Assembly: GCF_003574355.1 (NCBI RefSeq)
Contig: NZ_QWLB01000010.1
Span: 16,590 to 80,589 of the forward strand
Source of the DNA: Meiothermus granaticius NBRC 107808
GTDB taxonomy: Bacteria > Deinococcota > Deinococci > Deinococcales > Thermaceae
Direction of reading: 5' to 3'
Length of the DNA: 64,000 bases
The notes below the pieces were generated by a model that had not been told where the DNA came from, made no database searches, and saw nothing but the letters and a program-made list of their open reading frames with translations. The translations under genes and the position numbers were made by a program. Shown here one piece after another: positions 29,461 to 38,404 of this stretch. The stretch's first letter is position 1; every line of letters begins with the position of its first letter.

Positions 29461-30201
29461 CTACCGGTCTGGCGAGCGGGTCTCGCCGGTCTTGGCGGCA
29501 AGGCGCACAAAGGCCTCGAGCGCCGTGCGGGTCATCCGCTCCACCCCAGTTTGAATGAGCTCAGGGGCCACGAACTCGCTGTCTCCCACCTTGTTAACCA
29601 CTGCCAGCACGGTCCCCGAACGCACCCCGCGCATTCTGGCGATGAGGAACAGGGCGCTCGATTCCATCTCTACCGAAAGGGCCCCAAACGCTGCGTAGCG
29701 GGTGGCTTGGTTGGCCTGCGGCGCATAGAAGGCATCCTCGGTAACGTTGAGGCCCACCTGGTGGGGAAACCCCTCGGCTCGAGCGGAGTGTACCAGGGCC
29801 TCGAGGGTATCCCAGTCGGGGATTGCGGTGTAGGGCAGGCCGCCCAGGTATTGGCGGGTCGTGCCATCGTTGGCGACCGAGCCCTGCACGATCACCAGTT
29901 CAGGGGCCTTCAGGACATCGCTGAACACACCACAGGTCCCCACCCGAATCAGGGTCTGAGCCCCCAGGGAGATCAGCTCCTCCACCACGATGGCGGTGGA
30001 GGGACACCCCATGCCGGTGGCCTGAACCGAGACCGGAAGGCCCTTGTAGGTGCCGGTGTAGCCATACAAGGCCCGGTAGGTGGTGTAGGTTCGGACGTTC
30101 TCGAGAAAGTTCTGCGCGATCCAGTCGGCCCGGTTGGGGTCCCCCGGAAGCAACACGAAGGGCGCGACATCGCCGGGGTTACCACGAACGTGTAAAGGCA
30201 T
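29461..30201 (-). CDS. deoD: purine nucleoside phosphorylase
   Basis: A 246-residue phosphorylase of the hexameric PNP/uridine-phosphorylase family, which splits nucleosides to base and ribose-1-phosphate. Blocks: VLLPGDPNRADWIAQ (phosphate site), VSVQATGMGCPSTAIVVEEL, LIRVGTCGVF and ALSVEMESSALFLIA (the ribose-binding E-M-E). It is close to the Thermus purine enzyme. I start at ATG 30201 (MPLHVRGNPG), seven bases behind a minus-strand TATGCT (30209-30214), not at an in-frame start four codons upstream. Together with guaD and ade elsewhere in the window it gives purine salvage. Confidence 0.92.
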   Translation of the reverse strand: MPLHVRGNPGDVAPFVLLPGDPNRADWIAQNFLENVRTYTTYRALYGYTGTYKGLPVSVQATGMGCPSTAIVVEELISLGAQTLIRVGTCGVFSDVLKAPELVIVQGSVANDGTTRQYLGGLPYTAIPDWDTLEALVHSARAEGFPHQVGLNVTEDAFYAPQANQATRYAAFGALSVEMESSALFLIARMRGVRSGTVLAVVNKVGDSEFVAPELIQTGVERMTRTALEAFVRLAAKTGETRSPDR

Positions 30202-30208
30202 GGGCCCC

Positions 30209-30214
30209 AGCATA
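30209..30214 (-). promoter_or_regulatory. -10 element, leaderless promoter of deoD
   Basis: Minus-strand TATGCT, then seven bases, then ATG 30201. It decides the start codon. Confidence 0.45.
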
Positions 30215-30261
30215 ACCCCCGCCCCGTAGGGTGGGCAACGCGCAAGCCATCCGCGGGCGCA

Positions 30262-30291
30262 TTGTGAAGCTTTACGCTCTCAGCGTAAACT
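30262..30291 (+). promoter_or_regulatory. leaderless promoter of recN
   Basis: TTGTGA (30262-30267), 18 bp, then TAAACT (30286-30291), six bases before ATG 30298. Confidence 0.5.
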
Positions 30292-30297
30292 GGGGGT

Positions 30298-31869
30298 ATG
30301 CTGGAACGGCTCGAGGTGTACAACTTGGCCGTCTTGGAGCAGGGGGTGCTGGAACTGGGCCCCGGCCTTACGGTGCTGACCGGGGAAACCGGGGCCGGTA
30401 AGAGCCTGCTGGTAGATGCGCTCTCCCTGCTGCTGGGTGAAAAGCCCGAGGGAATGGTTCGGGCTGGGGCCGATACCCTGTTGGTGACGGCATTCTTTGA
30501 TGGACGTAGCCTGTCACGGCGGGTTTCCGGCGGGCGCAGCACCCCGCGCATCGAGGGGGAGGTGGTGAGCCTGAAGGAGCTGACCGAAGAAGCCGGTAAG
30601 CACCTGGCCATCCACGCCCAGCATGCCGCACTCAGCCTTTCCAGCCGCAGGGCCCAGCGGGCTTTGCTAGATTCGCTCTTGGAGCCCCACTTGCTGGCAG
30701 AGTATCGCGCCGCTTATGCCCGTCATCAAGACCTGTGGCGTGAAATCGAGCGCCTCGAGGCCGCCGCACGCGAGCGTGAGCGCAAGCTGGATGTGCTGCG
30801 CTTTCAGCTGGGCGAAATTGAGGGGGCCAGACTGGTCGTTGGTGAACGGGAGCAGCTCGAAGCCGAGGCGGAGCGGTTGCGCCACCTCGAGACCCTGCGC
30901 GAGCGGGCCTCTGCCGCCGCCGCTGCGCTGCTGGGCGATGCCGATGGGCTGGGAGCGGTCGGCATGGCCCAGCGCGAACTCAAGGCGGGAGGGCGCTACG
31001 ACCCCCAGCTCGAGAGCCTGAGCCGTGACCTCGAGGTTGCGCTTGACGCCCTCAAGGCGGTGGCAAGGGAGCTTGAGGACTACCTGGAAAGCCTCGAGGC
31101 CGACCCCGGACGCCTCGAGGAGCTGGAGGCTCGGCTGGCCCTAATCGAACGGCTCGAGCGCAAATATGGTCAGGGAATCCCGGCGGTGTTGGAGTTTGCC
31201 GAGAATGCTCGAGCCGAGCTGCACGAGCTAGAGGGGGCCGAGAACCGCTTGGCAGAACTCGGCTCCGAGCGCGAGGCCGCCTGGAAGCACCTCTTGGAGA
31301 GCGGCCAGGCCCTCTCCGCCGCCCGCCAGCGGGCGGCGGCCCTCCTCTCAGAGCAGGCCAACCGCGAGATCCAAGGCCTGGGGATGCCCTCGGCGCGGTT
31401 CTCGGTGGGGCTGAACGGGTTGCCCGAACCCGGCCCAGAGGGCTTGGAGGAGGTACAGTTGCTGTTCTCGGCCAACCCCGGCATCCCCGAGGCCCCCCTC
31501 GAGAAGGCTGCTTCCGGGGGGGAGTTGTCCCGGGTGATGCTGGCTTTGGCCCTGCTCACCGGCAGCGAGGCCGAGACCGTAGTCTTCGACGAGGTGGACG
31601 CCGGTATCGGCGGCGAGGCTGCCTGGGCGGTAGCGGAGCGGCTGGCGCGGCTGGCCGAGCATCGCCAGGTATTGGTGGTAACCCATCTGCCCCAGATCGC
31701 CGCCCGCGCCCAAACCCACTACCGGGTGGTCAAGGAGGGCAGCCAGGTCCATATTCAACCGGTGCATCACGATGAGCGGGTACGGGAGCTGGCCCGAATG
31801 CTCTCGGGCAGCTACTCCGAGGCAGCTTTGAAGCATGCCAGGGAACTCCTCGGCCTCCTGCCGCAGTAG
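30298..31869 (+). CDS. recN: DNA repair protein RecN
   Basis: A 523-residue SMC-like ATPase of double-strand-break repair. Walker A is LTGETGAGKSLLVDAL (residues 27-42). A long coiled-coil middle (about residues 140-340) is rich in Glu, Leu, Arg and Ala. The ABC signature ASGGELSRVMLALAL and Walker B ETVVFDEVDAGIGGEAAW follow near 400-440, and LVVTHLPQIAARA holds the switch His. It is about 30 residues shorter than the E. coli protein. The start has no ribosome site and lies six bases after a -10 box. Just after its stop begins the aroF attenuator. Confidence 0.95.
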   Translation: MLERLEVYNLAVLEQGVLELGPGLTVLTGETGAGKSLLVDALSLLLGEKPEGMVRAGADTLLVTAFFDGRSLSRRVSGGRSTPRIEGEVVSLKELTEEAGKHLAIHAQHAALSLSSRRAQRALLDSLLEPHLLAEYRAAYARHQDLWREIERLEAAARERERKLDVLRFQLGEIEGARLVVGEREQLEAEAERLRHLETLRERASAAAAALLGDADGLGAVGMAQRELKAGGRYDPQLESLSRDLEVALDALKAVARELEDYLESLEADPGRLEELEARLALIERLERKYGQGIPAVLEFAENARAELHELEGAENRLAELGSEREAAWKHLLESGQALSAARQRAAALLSEQANREIQGLGMPSARFSVGLNGLPEPGPEGLEEVQLLFSANPGIPEAPLEKAASGGELSRVMLALALLTGSEAETVVFDEVDAGIGGEAAWAVAERLARLAEHRQVLVVTHLPQIAARAQTHYRVVKEGSQVHIQPVHHDERVRELARMLSGSYSEAALKHARELLGLLPQ

Positions 31870-31874
31870 GCCCG

Positions 31875-31903
31875 TTGACAAACCCTCCATCCCCCCGTAG
31901 ACT
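31875..31903 (+). promoter_or_regulatory. promoter of the aroF attenuator leader
   Basis: TTGACA (31875-31880), exactly 17 bp, TAGACT (31898-31903). It is the best sigma-70-type promoter in the window. Transcription would begin near 31910, two or three bases before the leader-peptide ATG. Confidence 0.8.
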
Positions 31904-31912
31904 CCTGGGCAT

Positions 31913-32014
31913 ATGCAGCGTTACGGGGAAACCAGCCAGCCGCTCGAGCCTTCCGGCGCGGCGGGGTTGTTTTTTGGGTATTTTTATCGGCCCATCCCCG
32001 TGAGGTCGGCATAG
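31913..32014 (+). CDS. Phe/Tyr leader peptide of aroF attenuator
   Basis: A 33-codon reading frame ATG to TAG. Near its end it has GLFFGYFYRP: three Phe and two Tyr among six codons (31970-31987: ttt ttt ggg tat ttt tat), plus a Tyr at position 4. It has no Shine-Dalgarno sequence, and the predicted transcript starts 2-3 nt before the ATG, so it would be translated as a nearly leaderless message. It is too short for general gene callers. Function inferred from position and design: a ribosome stalled on Phe or Tyr codons when charged tRNA is scarce lets the downstream RNA fold into an antiterminator. It sits between recN and the DAHP synthase gene, the first step of aromatic synthesis. Confidence 0.8.
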   Translation: MQRYGETSQPLEPSGAAGLFFGYFYRPIPVRSA

Positions 32015-32044
32015 TCGCATAGGCTCGCACCGAAACCTCCGGGG
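31921..32044 (+). promoter_or_regulatory. attenuator pairing segments (protector and antiterminator)
   Basis: Segment 1 (31921-31928, TTACGGGG) can pair with segment 2 (31996-32003, CCCCGTGA). Segment 2, read as CCCCG-TG-AGG-TCGG (31996-32009), can pair with segment 3 (CCGA-AA-CCT-C-CGGGG, 32030-32044). Segment 3 is also the left arm of the terminator. A ribosome stalled at codons 20-25 (31970-31987) leaves segment 2 free; one reaching the TAG at 32012 covers it. Pairings were read by eye, without energy calculation. Confidence 0.65.
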
Positions 32045-32064
32045 AAACACCCCGGAGGTTTTTT
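32034..32064 (+). terminator. aroF attenuator terminator
   Basis: A perfect 11-bp stem (32034-32044 with 32050-32060), loop AAACA, and six T (32059-32064). It lies between the leader peptide and the aroF ribosome site, so its folding would stop transcription before aroF. Confidence 0.88.
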
Positions 32065-32085
32065 GCGGGTTCAAAGGAGAAGCGT

Positions 32086-33126
32086 ATGTTGATCATCCTC
32101 AAGCACGGCGCAGGCCCAAAAGAGATCGAGACGGTGGTGGCCGAGATACAGCGGGTGGGATATCGCCCGCATGTCTCCGAGGGGGAAAACACCACCCTCA
32201 TCGGGGCCATCGGCAAAGGCCCTACCCCTGAGCTGCTCGAGCATTTCCGGGCCCTTCCCGAGGTGGCCGATGTCATTCCCATCAGCAAACCCTACAAGCT
32301 GGCCAGCCTCGAGGTCTCCCCCAAACCCACCGTGCTGACCTGGAACAGCGGCGCAACCGGCGGCGGCGAGGTGATGGTGGCTGCTGGGCCCTGTGGGGTG
32401 GAAAGCCGCGAACAAACCCTCAGCGCAGCCCGCTACGTTAAGCGCTACGGTGCCCAGATGCTGCGCGGTGGAGCCTTTAAACCCCGTACCAGCCCCTATT
32501 CCTACCAGGGCATGGGCGAGGAAGGGCTGCGCATCCTGGCCGAGGCTCGAGCCCAGACCGAGCTGCCGGTGGTTACCGAGGTGATGAGCCCCGAGCAGGT
32601 CGAGCGGGTGGCCTCGTATGCCGATGTGTTGCAGATCGGAGCCCGAAACGCACAGAACTTCGCCCTGCTTCAAGAAGTAGGCCAGCAGCAAAAGGCCGCG
32701 GTGATGCTCAAGCGCGGGATGAGCATGACCCTAGAGGAATTCTTGATGAGCGCCGAGTATGTGCTGGCTCAGGGGAACATGCGGGTGATCCTGGTCGAGC
32801 GCGGCATTCGCACCTTCGAGCGGGCTACCCGCTTCACCCTGGATGTGGCCGCAGTGCCAGTGCTCAAGTCCTGGACGCATCTGCCGGTCTGGATTGACCC
32901 CTCGCACCCCGCAGGCAAGCGCGACTGGGTCAGTGCGCTGGCGCTGGCCGGACTCGCAGCCGGGGCCGATGGCATCATCGTAGAGACCCATCCCGAGCCC
33001 GAGAAAGCCCTCTCCGACGCAGCCCAGCAGCTTCACGAAGCCGAGTTTGCCGCCCTGATGGAGCGGATCAAGGCCCTTCTGCCGGCTTTGGGCAGGCGGC
33101 TAACCCGGCCCATGGAAGTGGCCTGA
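32086..33126 (+). CDS. aroF: 3-deoxy-7-phosphoheptulonate synthase (DAHP synthase)
   Basis: A 346-residue type I-beta DAHP synthase that condenses PEP and erythrose-4-phosphate, the first step of aromatic amino-acid synthesis. Residues 1-70 form a ferredoxin-like regulatory domain ([20 protein letters not shown]), which in Thermotoga gives Tyr/Phe feedback. The TIM barrel follows with [57 protein letters not shown] and [18 protein letters not shown] precedes the ATG. It is controlled by the Phe/Tyr leader and terminator immediately upstream, and tyrA follows 89 bp later. Confidence 0.95.
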   Translation: MLIILKHGAGPKEIETVVAEIQRVGYRPHVSEGENTTLIGAIGKGPTPELLEHFRALPEVADVIPISKPYKLASLEVSPKPTVLTWNSGATGGGEVMVAAGPCGVESREQTLSAARYVKRYGAQMLRGGAFKPRTSPYSYQGMGEEGLRILAEARAQTELPVVTEVMSPEQVERVASYADVLQIGARNAQNFALLQEVGQQQKAAVMLKRGMSMTLEEFLMSAEYVLAQGNMRVILVERGIRTFERATRFTLDVAAVPVLKSWTHLPVWIDPSHPAGKRDWVSALALAGLAAGADGIIVETHPEPEKALSDAAQQLHEAEFAALMERIKALLPALGRRLTRPMEVA

Positions 33127-33141
33127 CCCGGTCTTTCCTCC

Positions 33142-33177
33142 AGACCCCGGATCTATCCTGGACAGATCCGGGGGTCT
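33142..33177 (+). terminator. hairpin between aroF and tyrA
   Basis: AGACCCCGGATCT (33142-33154) pairs with AGATCCGGGGGTCT (33164-33177) with one bulged G. There is no T tract after it, so it may be a weak terminator or an RNA processing/stability structure. Confidence 0.45.
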
Positions 33178-33215
33178 TGCTCGAGGCTAGGGAGAGGGTA
33201 TCGTTGGGGTTGGGT

Positions 33216-34298
33216 ATGATGGCTCCGGTTTTTGGCAAGGTCGGGATATTCGGCATTGGACTGCTGGGTGGAAGTGTGGCCCTGGGGCTGCGGGAACGGT
33301 TTCTGGCCGAGGAAATCCACGCCTACGACCCCAACCCCCAGGCCCTCGAGGATGCCCTGGCCCTGCAGGTGGTGGACCGGGTGCACACCGCCCCCGGCGG
33401 ATGGATCGGTGAGCTGGATCTGGGGATATTGGCCGCGCCCGTGGGGGTTTTGGTCGTTGAAGGGCAGCGTCTGGCCCCCTACGCCCACCCGGACTCGCTC
33501 TGGACCGATGTGGGCAGTGTGAAGGCCCCGGTGGTGCAGGCTTTGAGCGGGGTTCTGCCCAATTTTGTGGGTGGGCACCCCATGGCCGGAAGCGAAAAGG
33601 CTGGGGTTGAGGCCGCCCATGCCGGTCTGCTGGAAAACGCAGTGTGGGTGCTCACTCCCGGTCCTCAGACGGTTCCGGAGTCTCTGGCCAAACTGCGCAA
33701 GCTGGTTGGTGACCTGGGGGCCTACCCCTTAGAGGTCGCCCCCGAGCTGCATGACCGGTTGGTGGCCCGCATCTCCCACCTGCCCTACTTGTTGGCCATC
33801 GGGCTGAATCGACTGGTGGCTCAGGACGAGCACCGCGATCTCCTGATGTATCTGGCCGCGGGAGGCTTCCGTGACCTTACCCGGGTGGCCTCAGGGTCCC
33901 CTCGGATGAGCCGGGACATGGTGGTGGCCAACCGCGCCGCATTGCGCGGGGCCATCGAAGACCTGCGGGCCATCCTGCTCGAGCTAGAGGATCAGCTCGA
34001 GGCCCCCGAGACCCTGCTCGCCACGGCTGAAGAGGCCAAGCGTACCCGTGACGCGCTGCCCATCGTCAAGCGCAGCCTGCTGCCGGTCATGAACGAGCTG
34101 GTGGTGCAGGTCCCCGACAAGCCTGGGCAAATCTCGATCGTCTCCACTGCGCTGGGAAGCGCTGGGATCAACATCAAAAACTTCGAGGTGCTGGCCATTC
34201 GCGATGAGGGCGGGGCGATCCGCATGGGGTTTGCCTCACGGGAGGAACAAGAAGCCGCCCGGCGGGTGCTCGAGGGGATCGGCTACCGGGTTCGCTAA
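33216..34298 (+). CDS. tyrA: prephenate dehydrogenase with ACT domain
   Basis: A 360-residue TyrA (prephenate to 4-hydroxyphenylpyruvate, tyrosine branch). KVGIFGIGLLGGSVALGL is the NAD site; DVGSVKAPVVQAL, GGHPMAGSEKAGVEAA and HDRLVARISHLPYLLAIGL are family blocks, including the catalytic His regions. A C-terminal ACT domain begins near residue 285 (VVQVPDKPGQISIVSTAL). The start is uncertain: ATG at 33216 or 33219, or TTG at 33210 or 33204, all in frame. TATCGT (33199-33204) could be a -10. I chose 33216. It lies just after aroF, but a hairpin separates them. Confidence 0.92.
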   Translation: MMAPVFGKVGIFGIGLLGGSVALGLRERFLAEEIHAYDPNPQALEDALALQVVDRVHTAPGGWIGELDLGILAAPVGVLVVEGQRLAPYAHPDSLWTDVGSVKAPVVQALSGVLPNFVGGHPMAGSEKAGVEAAHAGLLENAVWVLTPGPQTVPESLAKLRKLVGDLGAYPLEVAPELHDRLVARISHLPYLLAIGLNRLVAQDEHRDLLMYLAAGGFRDLTRVASGSPRMSRDMVVANRAALRGAIEDLRAILLELEDQLEAPETLLATAEEAKRTRDALPIVKRSLLPVMNELVVQVPDKPGQISIVSTALGSAGINIKNFEVLAIRDEGGAIRMGFASREEQEAARRVLEGIGYRVR

Positions 34299-34311
34299 GG
34301 CCTGTCGCGCT

Positions 34312-35178
34312 CTACTGTAGAAACAGCGAGAGCAGATAGTAGGTCAGCGGCACCGTGAAGAGGTGCGAGTCCAGTCGGTCTAAAAGCCCCCCATGGCCGG
34401 GGAGCAGCGAGCCGGAGTCCTTGACCCCGCAATACCGCTTGAGCATGCTCTCGGTGAGGTCTCCCAGTTGGGCCGCGAACGAGAGCAGCAGGTTGATGAT
34501 GCTCAGGTAAAGCGGATCCAATAGGGCGAAGGGGGAGCTCGGATAGGCGTTCGCCATGATGTGGGTATACCCCCACAACACCAGAAAACTCACCGCAATC
34601 CCACCGATCGAGCCCTCTACGGTTTTGCCTGGGCTGATGTTCGGGGCCAGCTTGTGCCGCCCAAAGAAGCGCCCGATGAAATACGCCCCCACATCGTTCG
34701 CAAAGCTGCACAGGAGCGGCAAGGCCAACACCCACAGCCCGATATCGCCGTTGGGCTGATGGCGCAGGAGCAGAAAAAACCCCAGCGTCCAGGGCAGGTA
34801 CAAAAACACCATTAGGCTATAGGCAAAGCGGGGGATATTGGCCCCGGCAATCAGCTCGTGGCTAAAGGCCCCGATCAACACCAAGCCCAGGGCGATCTCG
34901 CGCCAAGGAACCCCGGGGTAGATGTCGTGGAGTTGGGGGAGGGAGAATAGGAGCATCACCACCCCACCCACCCACAGAAAGCCCATATTGAGCTCGATTC
35001 CCCGGTTGCGCAGCATGGCCCGCAGCTCGAGCGAACCAATCACCAAGATGGCAATCAGGGCCAGAAAAAACAGCACCCGGCCCTCAAACACCACCCCGAT
35101 CAGGGTCAGGCCTGCCACCACGCTCGAGAGCACTCGAGTCGGCAGCGAAGCATCGGGTTTAACTTGCGGCCGAGCCAT
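34312..35178 (-). CDS. cdsA: phosphatidate cytidylyltransferase
   Basis: A 288-residue membrane protein with about eight hydrophobic segments that makes CDP-diacylglycerol for phospholipid synthesis. The signature near the C-terminal half is intact: ANDVGAYFIGRFFGRHKLAP, NISPGKTVEGSIGG and KDSGSLLPGHGGLLDRLDS (last Asp pair of the active site). It is the last gene of the rpsB-tsf-pyrH-frr-cdsA series. It has its own -10 (TAGTCT, minus), seven bases ahead of the ATG, so it need not depend on the upstream operon. Confidence 0.94.
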   Translation of the reverse strand: MARPQVKPDASLPTRVLSSVVAGLTLIGVVFEGRVLFFLALIAILVIGSLELRAMLRNRGIELNMGFLWVGGVVMLLFSLPQLHDIYPGVPWREIALGLVLIGAFSHELIAGANIPRFAYSLMVFLYLPWTLGFFLLLRHQPNGDIGLWVLALPLLCSFANDVGAYFIGRFFGRHKLAPNISPGKTVEGSIGGIAVSFLVLWGYTHIMANAYPSSPFALLDPLYLSIINLLLSFAAQLGDLTESMLKRYCGVKDSGSLLPGHGGLLDRLDSHLFTVPLTYYLLSLFLQ

Positions 35179-35185
35179 CGCTAAC

Positions 35186-35191
35186 AGACTA
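35186..35191 (-). promoter_or_regulatory. -10 element, leaderless promoter of cdsA
   Basis: Minus-strand TAGTCT, then seven bases, then ATG 35178; no ribosome site. Confidence 0.45.
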
Positions 35192-35255
35192 CCGCAGTTT
35201 GCCTAGGCATTTTGTTGGGCAGAGCTGAGGGGGCCGGGGTCGGCCCACTCCCCAA

Positions 35256-35813
35256 TTATCCCCCCAGAATTTCCCCCTCTTTCTTACCCAGGGCCCCATC
35301 AATCTTATGAATAAACTCATCGGTGATCTTCTGGATCTCGGTTTCCGCTTTCTTGAGATCGTCCTCGGAAACCGCCTTGTCCTTCTCCAGCTTCTTGGCC
35401 TGGTCTAAGGCTTCCCGCCGAGCGTTGCGCACGGCAATCTTGGCCTCTTCTGCGTAGTGCCGAACGGTTTTTACTAGCTCTTTACGGCGCTCCTCGGTAA
35501 GGGGGGGGATGCTGATATAGAGGGCATCGCCTTTATTGGTGGGGTTGAGGCCTAAGTCGGAGTCTCGAATGGCCTTCTCGATATCCTTGAGGGCGCTGGC
35601 ATCCCAGGACTGTACCACCAGCGTGCGGGCGTCCGGAGAACTCACCGTACCCACTTGGTTCAAGGGTGTGGGCGTGCCGTAGTACTCCACACGGATGTTG
35701 TTGAGGATGGCGGGGTTGGCCCGGCCGGTGCGCAGGGTACTGAGGTGGTGCTCGAGGGCATCCAGGGCTTTTTGCATGTGGCTGCGGGCTTCACTGTAGA
35801 GGTCTTTGAGCAT
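35256..35813 (-). CDS. frr: ribosome recycling factor
   Basis: A 185-residue RRF, the usual length. Key stretches are MQKALDALEHHLSTLRTGRA, VEYYGTPTPLNQVGTVSSPD, IPPLTEERRKELVKTVRHYA and the C-terminal helix DEFIHKIDGALGKKEGEIL. It splits the post-termination ribosome with EF-G. GGAGGT stands in front of the ATG. It follows pyrH by 59 bp. Confidence 0.97.
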   Translation of the reverse strand: MLKDLYSEARSHMQKALDALEHHLSTLRTGRANPAILNNIRVEYYGTPTPLNQVGTVSSPDARTLVVQSWDASALKDIEKAIRDSDLGLNPTNKGDALYISIPPLTEERRKELVKTVRHYAEEAKIAVRNARREALDQAKKLEKDKAVSEDDLKKAETEIQKITDEFIHKIDGALGKKEGEILGG

Positions 35814-35872
35814 GGTTTACCTCCAGATTAGGGCTAAGCTACCGCCCGTTTAGGCGGTACTTTACTCAATAT

Positions 35873-36649
<777 letters not shown>

Positions 36650-37240
36650 TTAGGCTCCAACCTCAAATCGGGCGAAGCGTCGAACCTGAATGTTCTCCCC
36701 GATCTTGGCCACCGCGGCCTTGATCAGGTCTCCCACCTTGACCTTGTCGTCCTTAACGAAGGGCTGCTCCAGGAGTACGGTCTCCTCGTAGAACTTCTTG
36801 AGACGGCCCTCCGCTGCCTTTTCAGCAATCTGTTGCGGCTTGCCCTCATTGAGGAGCTGCTGTATGTAGATCTTTCGCTCCTTCTCGAGGTCCTCGCTGG
36901 GGACCTCCTCCACGCTCACGTAGCGCGGGGCAGCCATGGCAATGTGCATGGCCAGATCCTTGGCCAAGCGCTGAAATTCCTCGTTGCGGGCTACAAAATC
37001 GGTCTCGGAGTTGAGCTCGAGGATCACCCCCACCCGCCCGTTGTGGTGGATGTAGCTGCCAATGATGCCCTCACGGGCTTCGCGGTCGGACTTCTTGGCG
37101 GCTTTCAAGGCCCCCCGCTCACGCAGCAGGGTAGTGGCTTTTTCCATGTCCCAGCCCCCATCCTCGAGGGCTTTTTTGACATCGCTCATTCCAGCGCCGG
37201 TCTGCTCACGTAGTTTTTTGATCTGCTCGAGTTGGGTCAT
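36650..37240 (-). CDS. tsf: elongation factor Ts
   Basis: A 196-residue short-type EF-Ts, the guanine nucleotide exchange factor of EF-Tu. [20 protein letters not shown] and [20 protein letters not shown] form the N-terminal module; [20 protein letters not shown] is the core block that includes the TDFV motif contacting EF-Tu. The length equals that of the Thermus protein, which lacks the second half of the E. coli core. It follows rpsB by 28 bp. Confidence 0.97.
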   Translation of the reverse strand: MTQLEQIKKLREQTGAGMSDVKKALEDGGWDMEKATTLLRERGALKAAKKSDREAREGIIGSYIHHNGRVGVILELNSETDFVARNEEFQRLAKDLAMHIAMAAPRYVSVEEVPSEDLEKERKIYIQQLLNEGKPQQIAEKAAEGRLKKFYEETVLLEQPFVKDDKVKVGDLIKAAVAKIGENIQVRRFARFEVGA

Positions 37241-37268
37241 GCTGCGTCCTTATCTGAAACCAAGTGGC

Positions 37269-38012
37269 TTAAGCCTCTGCCACCACGTCCTGTCCATCCT
37301 CTTCGGGGGCGGGGCTGGTGACCCGGCCCCCACCGCGGCTCTCCACAATCAGGTCGGTCATCCGGCTGACGATGAGCTGAATCGAACGGATGGCGTCATC
37401 ATTGCCCGGCACGATGTAGTCCACCAAGTCGGGGTCGCTGTCGGTATCGGCCAGGGCCACCACCGGAATACCCAGCTTGCGGGCTTCCTTTACGGCAATG
37501 GCCTCTTTGGTCGGGTCTATCACAAAAATGGCGTCGGGCAAGCGCTTCAGCTTGCGGAACCCCCCGAGGTTTTTATGCAGGCGCTCGAGCTCATGCTGGA
37601 GCCGCACCTGCTCGGTCTTGGGGCGCTCCTGAATGTCTTCCGAAGCAAAGAGATCCTCGAGGGTCTGCAGGCGGTTGACCTGGGCGCTGATGGTGCGGAA
37701 GTTGGTCAGCATCCCCCCCAGCCAGCGCTGGTTGACATAGGGCATCCCGGCCCGGTCGGCCTCGAGCTGAACGATCTCCTGGGCCTGCTTCTTAGTCCCT
37801 ACGTACAGGATGGTGCCTCCACGCAGGGCCAGATCCTGCACGTACTTGAAGGTACGCTCGAGCTCCACCATGCTTTTTTGCAGGTCAATGATGAAGATGC
37901 CGTTGCGCTCGGCGTAGATGTAGCGCTTCATCTTGGGGTTCCAGCGCTTGGTCTCATGGCCAAAGTGGACCCCAGCTTCCAAGAGTTCCTTGATGCTGAC
38001 GTTAGCCGCCAT
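37269..38012 (-). CDS. rpsB: 30S ribosomal protein S2
   Basis: A 247-residue S2. LLEAGVHFGHETKRWNPKM, IFIIDLQKSMVELERTF, RWLGGMLTNFRTI and DPTKEAIAVKEARKLGIPVV are conserved. The C-terminus is acidic (SPAPEEDGQDVVAEA). ATG 38012 follows GGGAGAG. Transcription should start near 38117, giving an unusually long leader of about 105 nt in which S2 autoregulation could act (inference; no known S2 RNA motif was confirmed). Confidence 0.97.
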   Translation of the reverse strand: MAANVSIKELLEAGVHFGHETKRWNPKMKRYIYAERNGIFIIDLQKSMVELERTFKYVQDLALRGGTILYVGTKKQAQEIVQLEADRAGMPYVNQRWLGGMLTNFRTISAQVNRLQTLEDLFASEDIQERPKTEQVRLQHELERLHKNLGGFRKLKRLPDAIFVIDPTKEAIAVKEARKLGIPVVALADTDSDPDLVDYIVPGNDDAIRSIQLIVSRMTDLIVESRGGGRVTSPAPEEDGQDVVAEA

Positions 38013-38123
38013 ACACTCTCCCTTTGGGACGGTTGGAGCGGGCATTGATTTCGTGGCTTTGGGCGCTTTTTCCGAAAGGACCGTTCCCTACCTTCGGGCT
38101 ACCTGTACCACACCCAAAGCGCG

Positions 38124-38129
38124 ATTATA
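38124..38129 (-). promoter_or_regulatory. -10 element of the rpsB-tsf operon
   Basis: A perfect minus-strand TATAAT. The -35 region 17 bp upstream (TAGCCA) is weak. The start would be about 105 nt ahead of the rpsB ATG. Confidence 0.6.
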
Positions 38130-38404
38130 GCGGCTCGAGGCCCTTTTGGCTAGCCCAGCTTGGTCCGGTCTTCTTGCCTTTTTTCCACATCCCCCTTTAG
38201 TATTGGGGAAGTTCTCCGCAGTACCCCCTCTTTGGGTTGTTTAGCGATGGCCAGAAATTGGGTTCTTGTAGCCAGCCTCAGTGGGTCGCCGGGATGCAAA
38301 AAACCGCGGCTGGCTGTGCTCGATGCTCGAGCCCAAAGATCTGACATGAAGCTGAAACAGCGCTCTTATGGTGCGGGCGGGGAACTAAAGTCCCTGGAGG
38401 CGAC
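38130..38404 (+). promoter_or_regulatory. intergenic region upstream of ugpB
   Basis: Together with the rpsB leader this is the longest gene-free stretch (about 390 bp between rpsB and ugpB). Toward ugpB it holds TATGGT (38367-38372) as a likely -10, and GGAGG (38396-38400) as ribosome site. AGCCAGCC (38270-38277) and GGCTGGCT (38308-38315) form an 8-bp inverted repeat, possibly an operator. I see no small gene or tRNA. Confidence 0.4.

Noticed and set aside
31861..32085. Riboswitch or T-box in front of aroF
   Set aside because: The leader peptide with clustered Phe/Tyr codons and alternative stems explains the region; no T-box sequence or tRNA-like pairing was seen.
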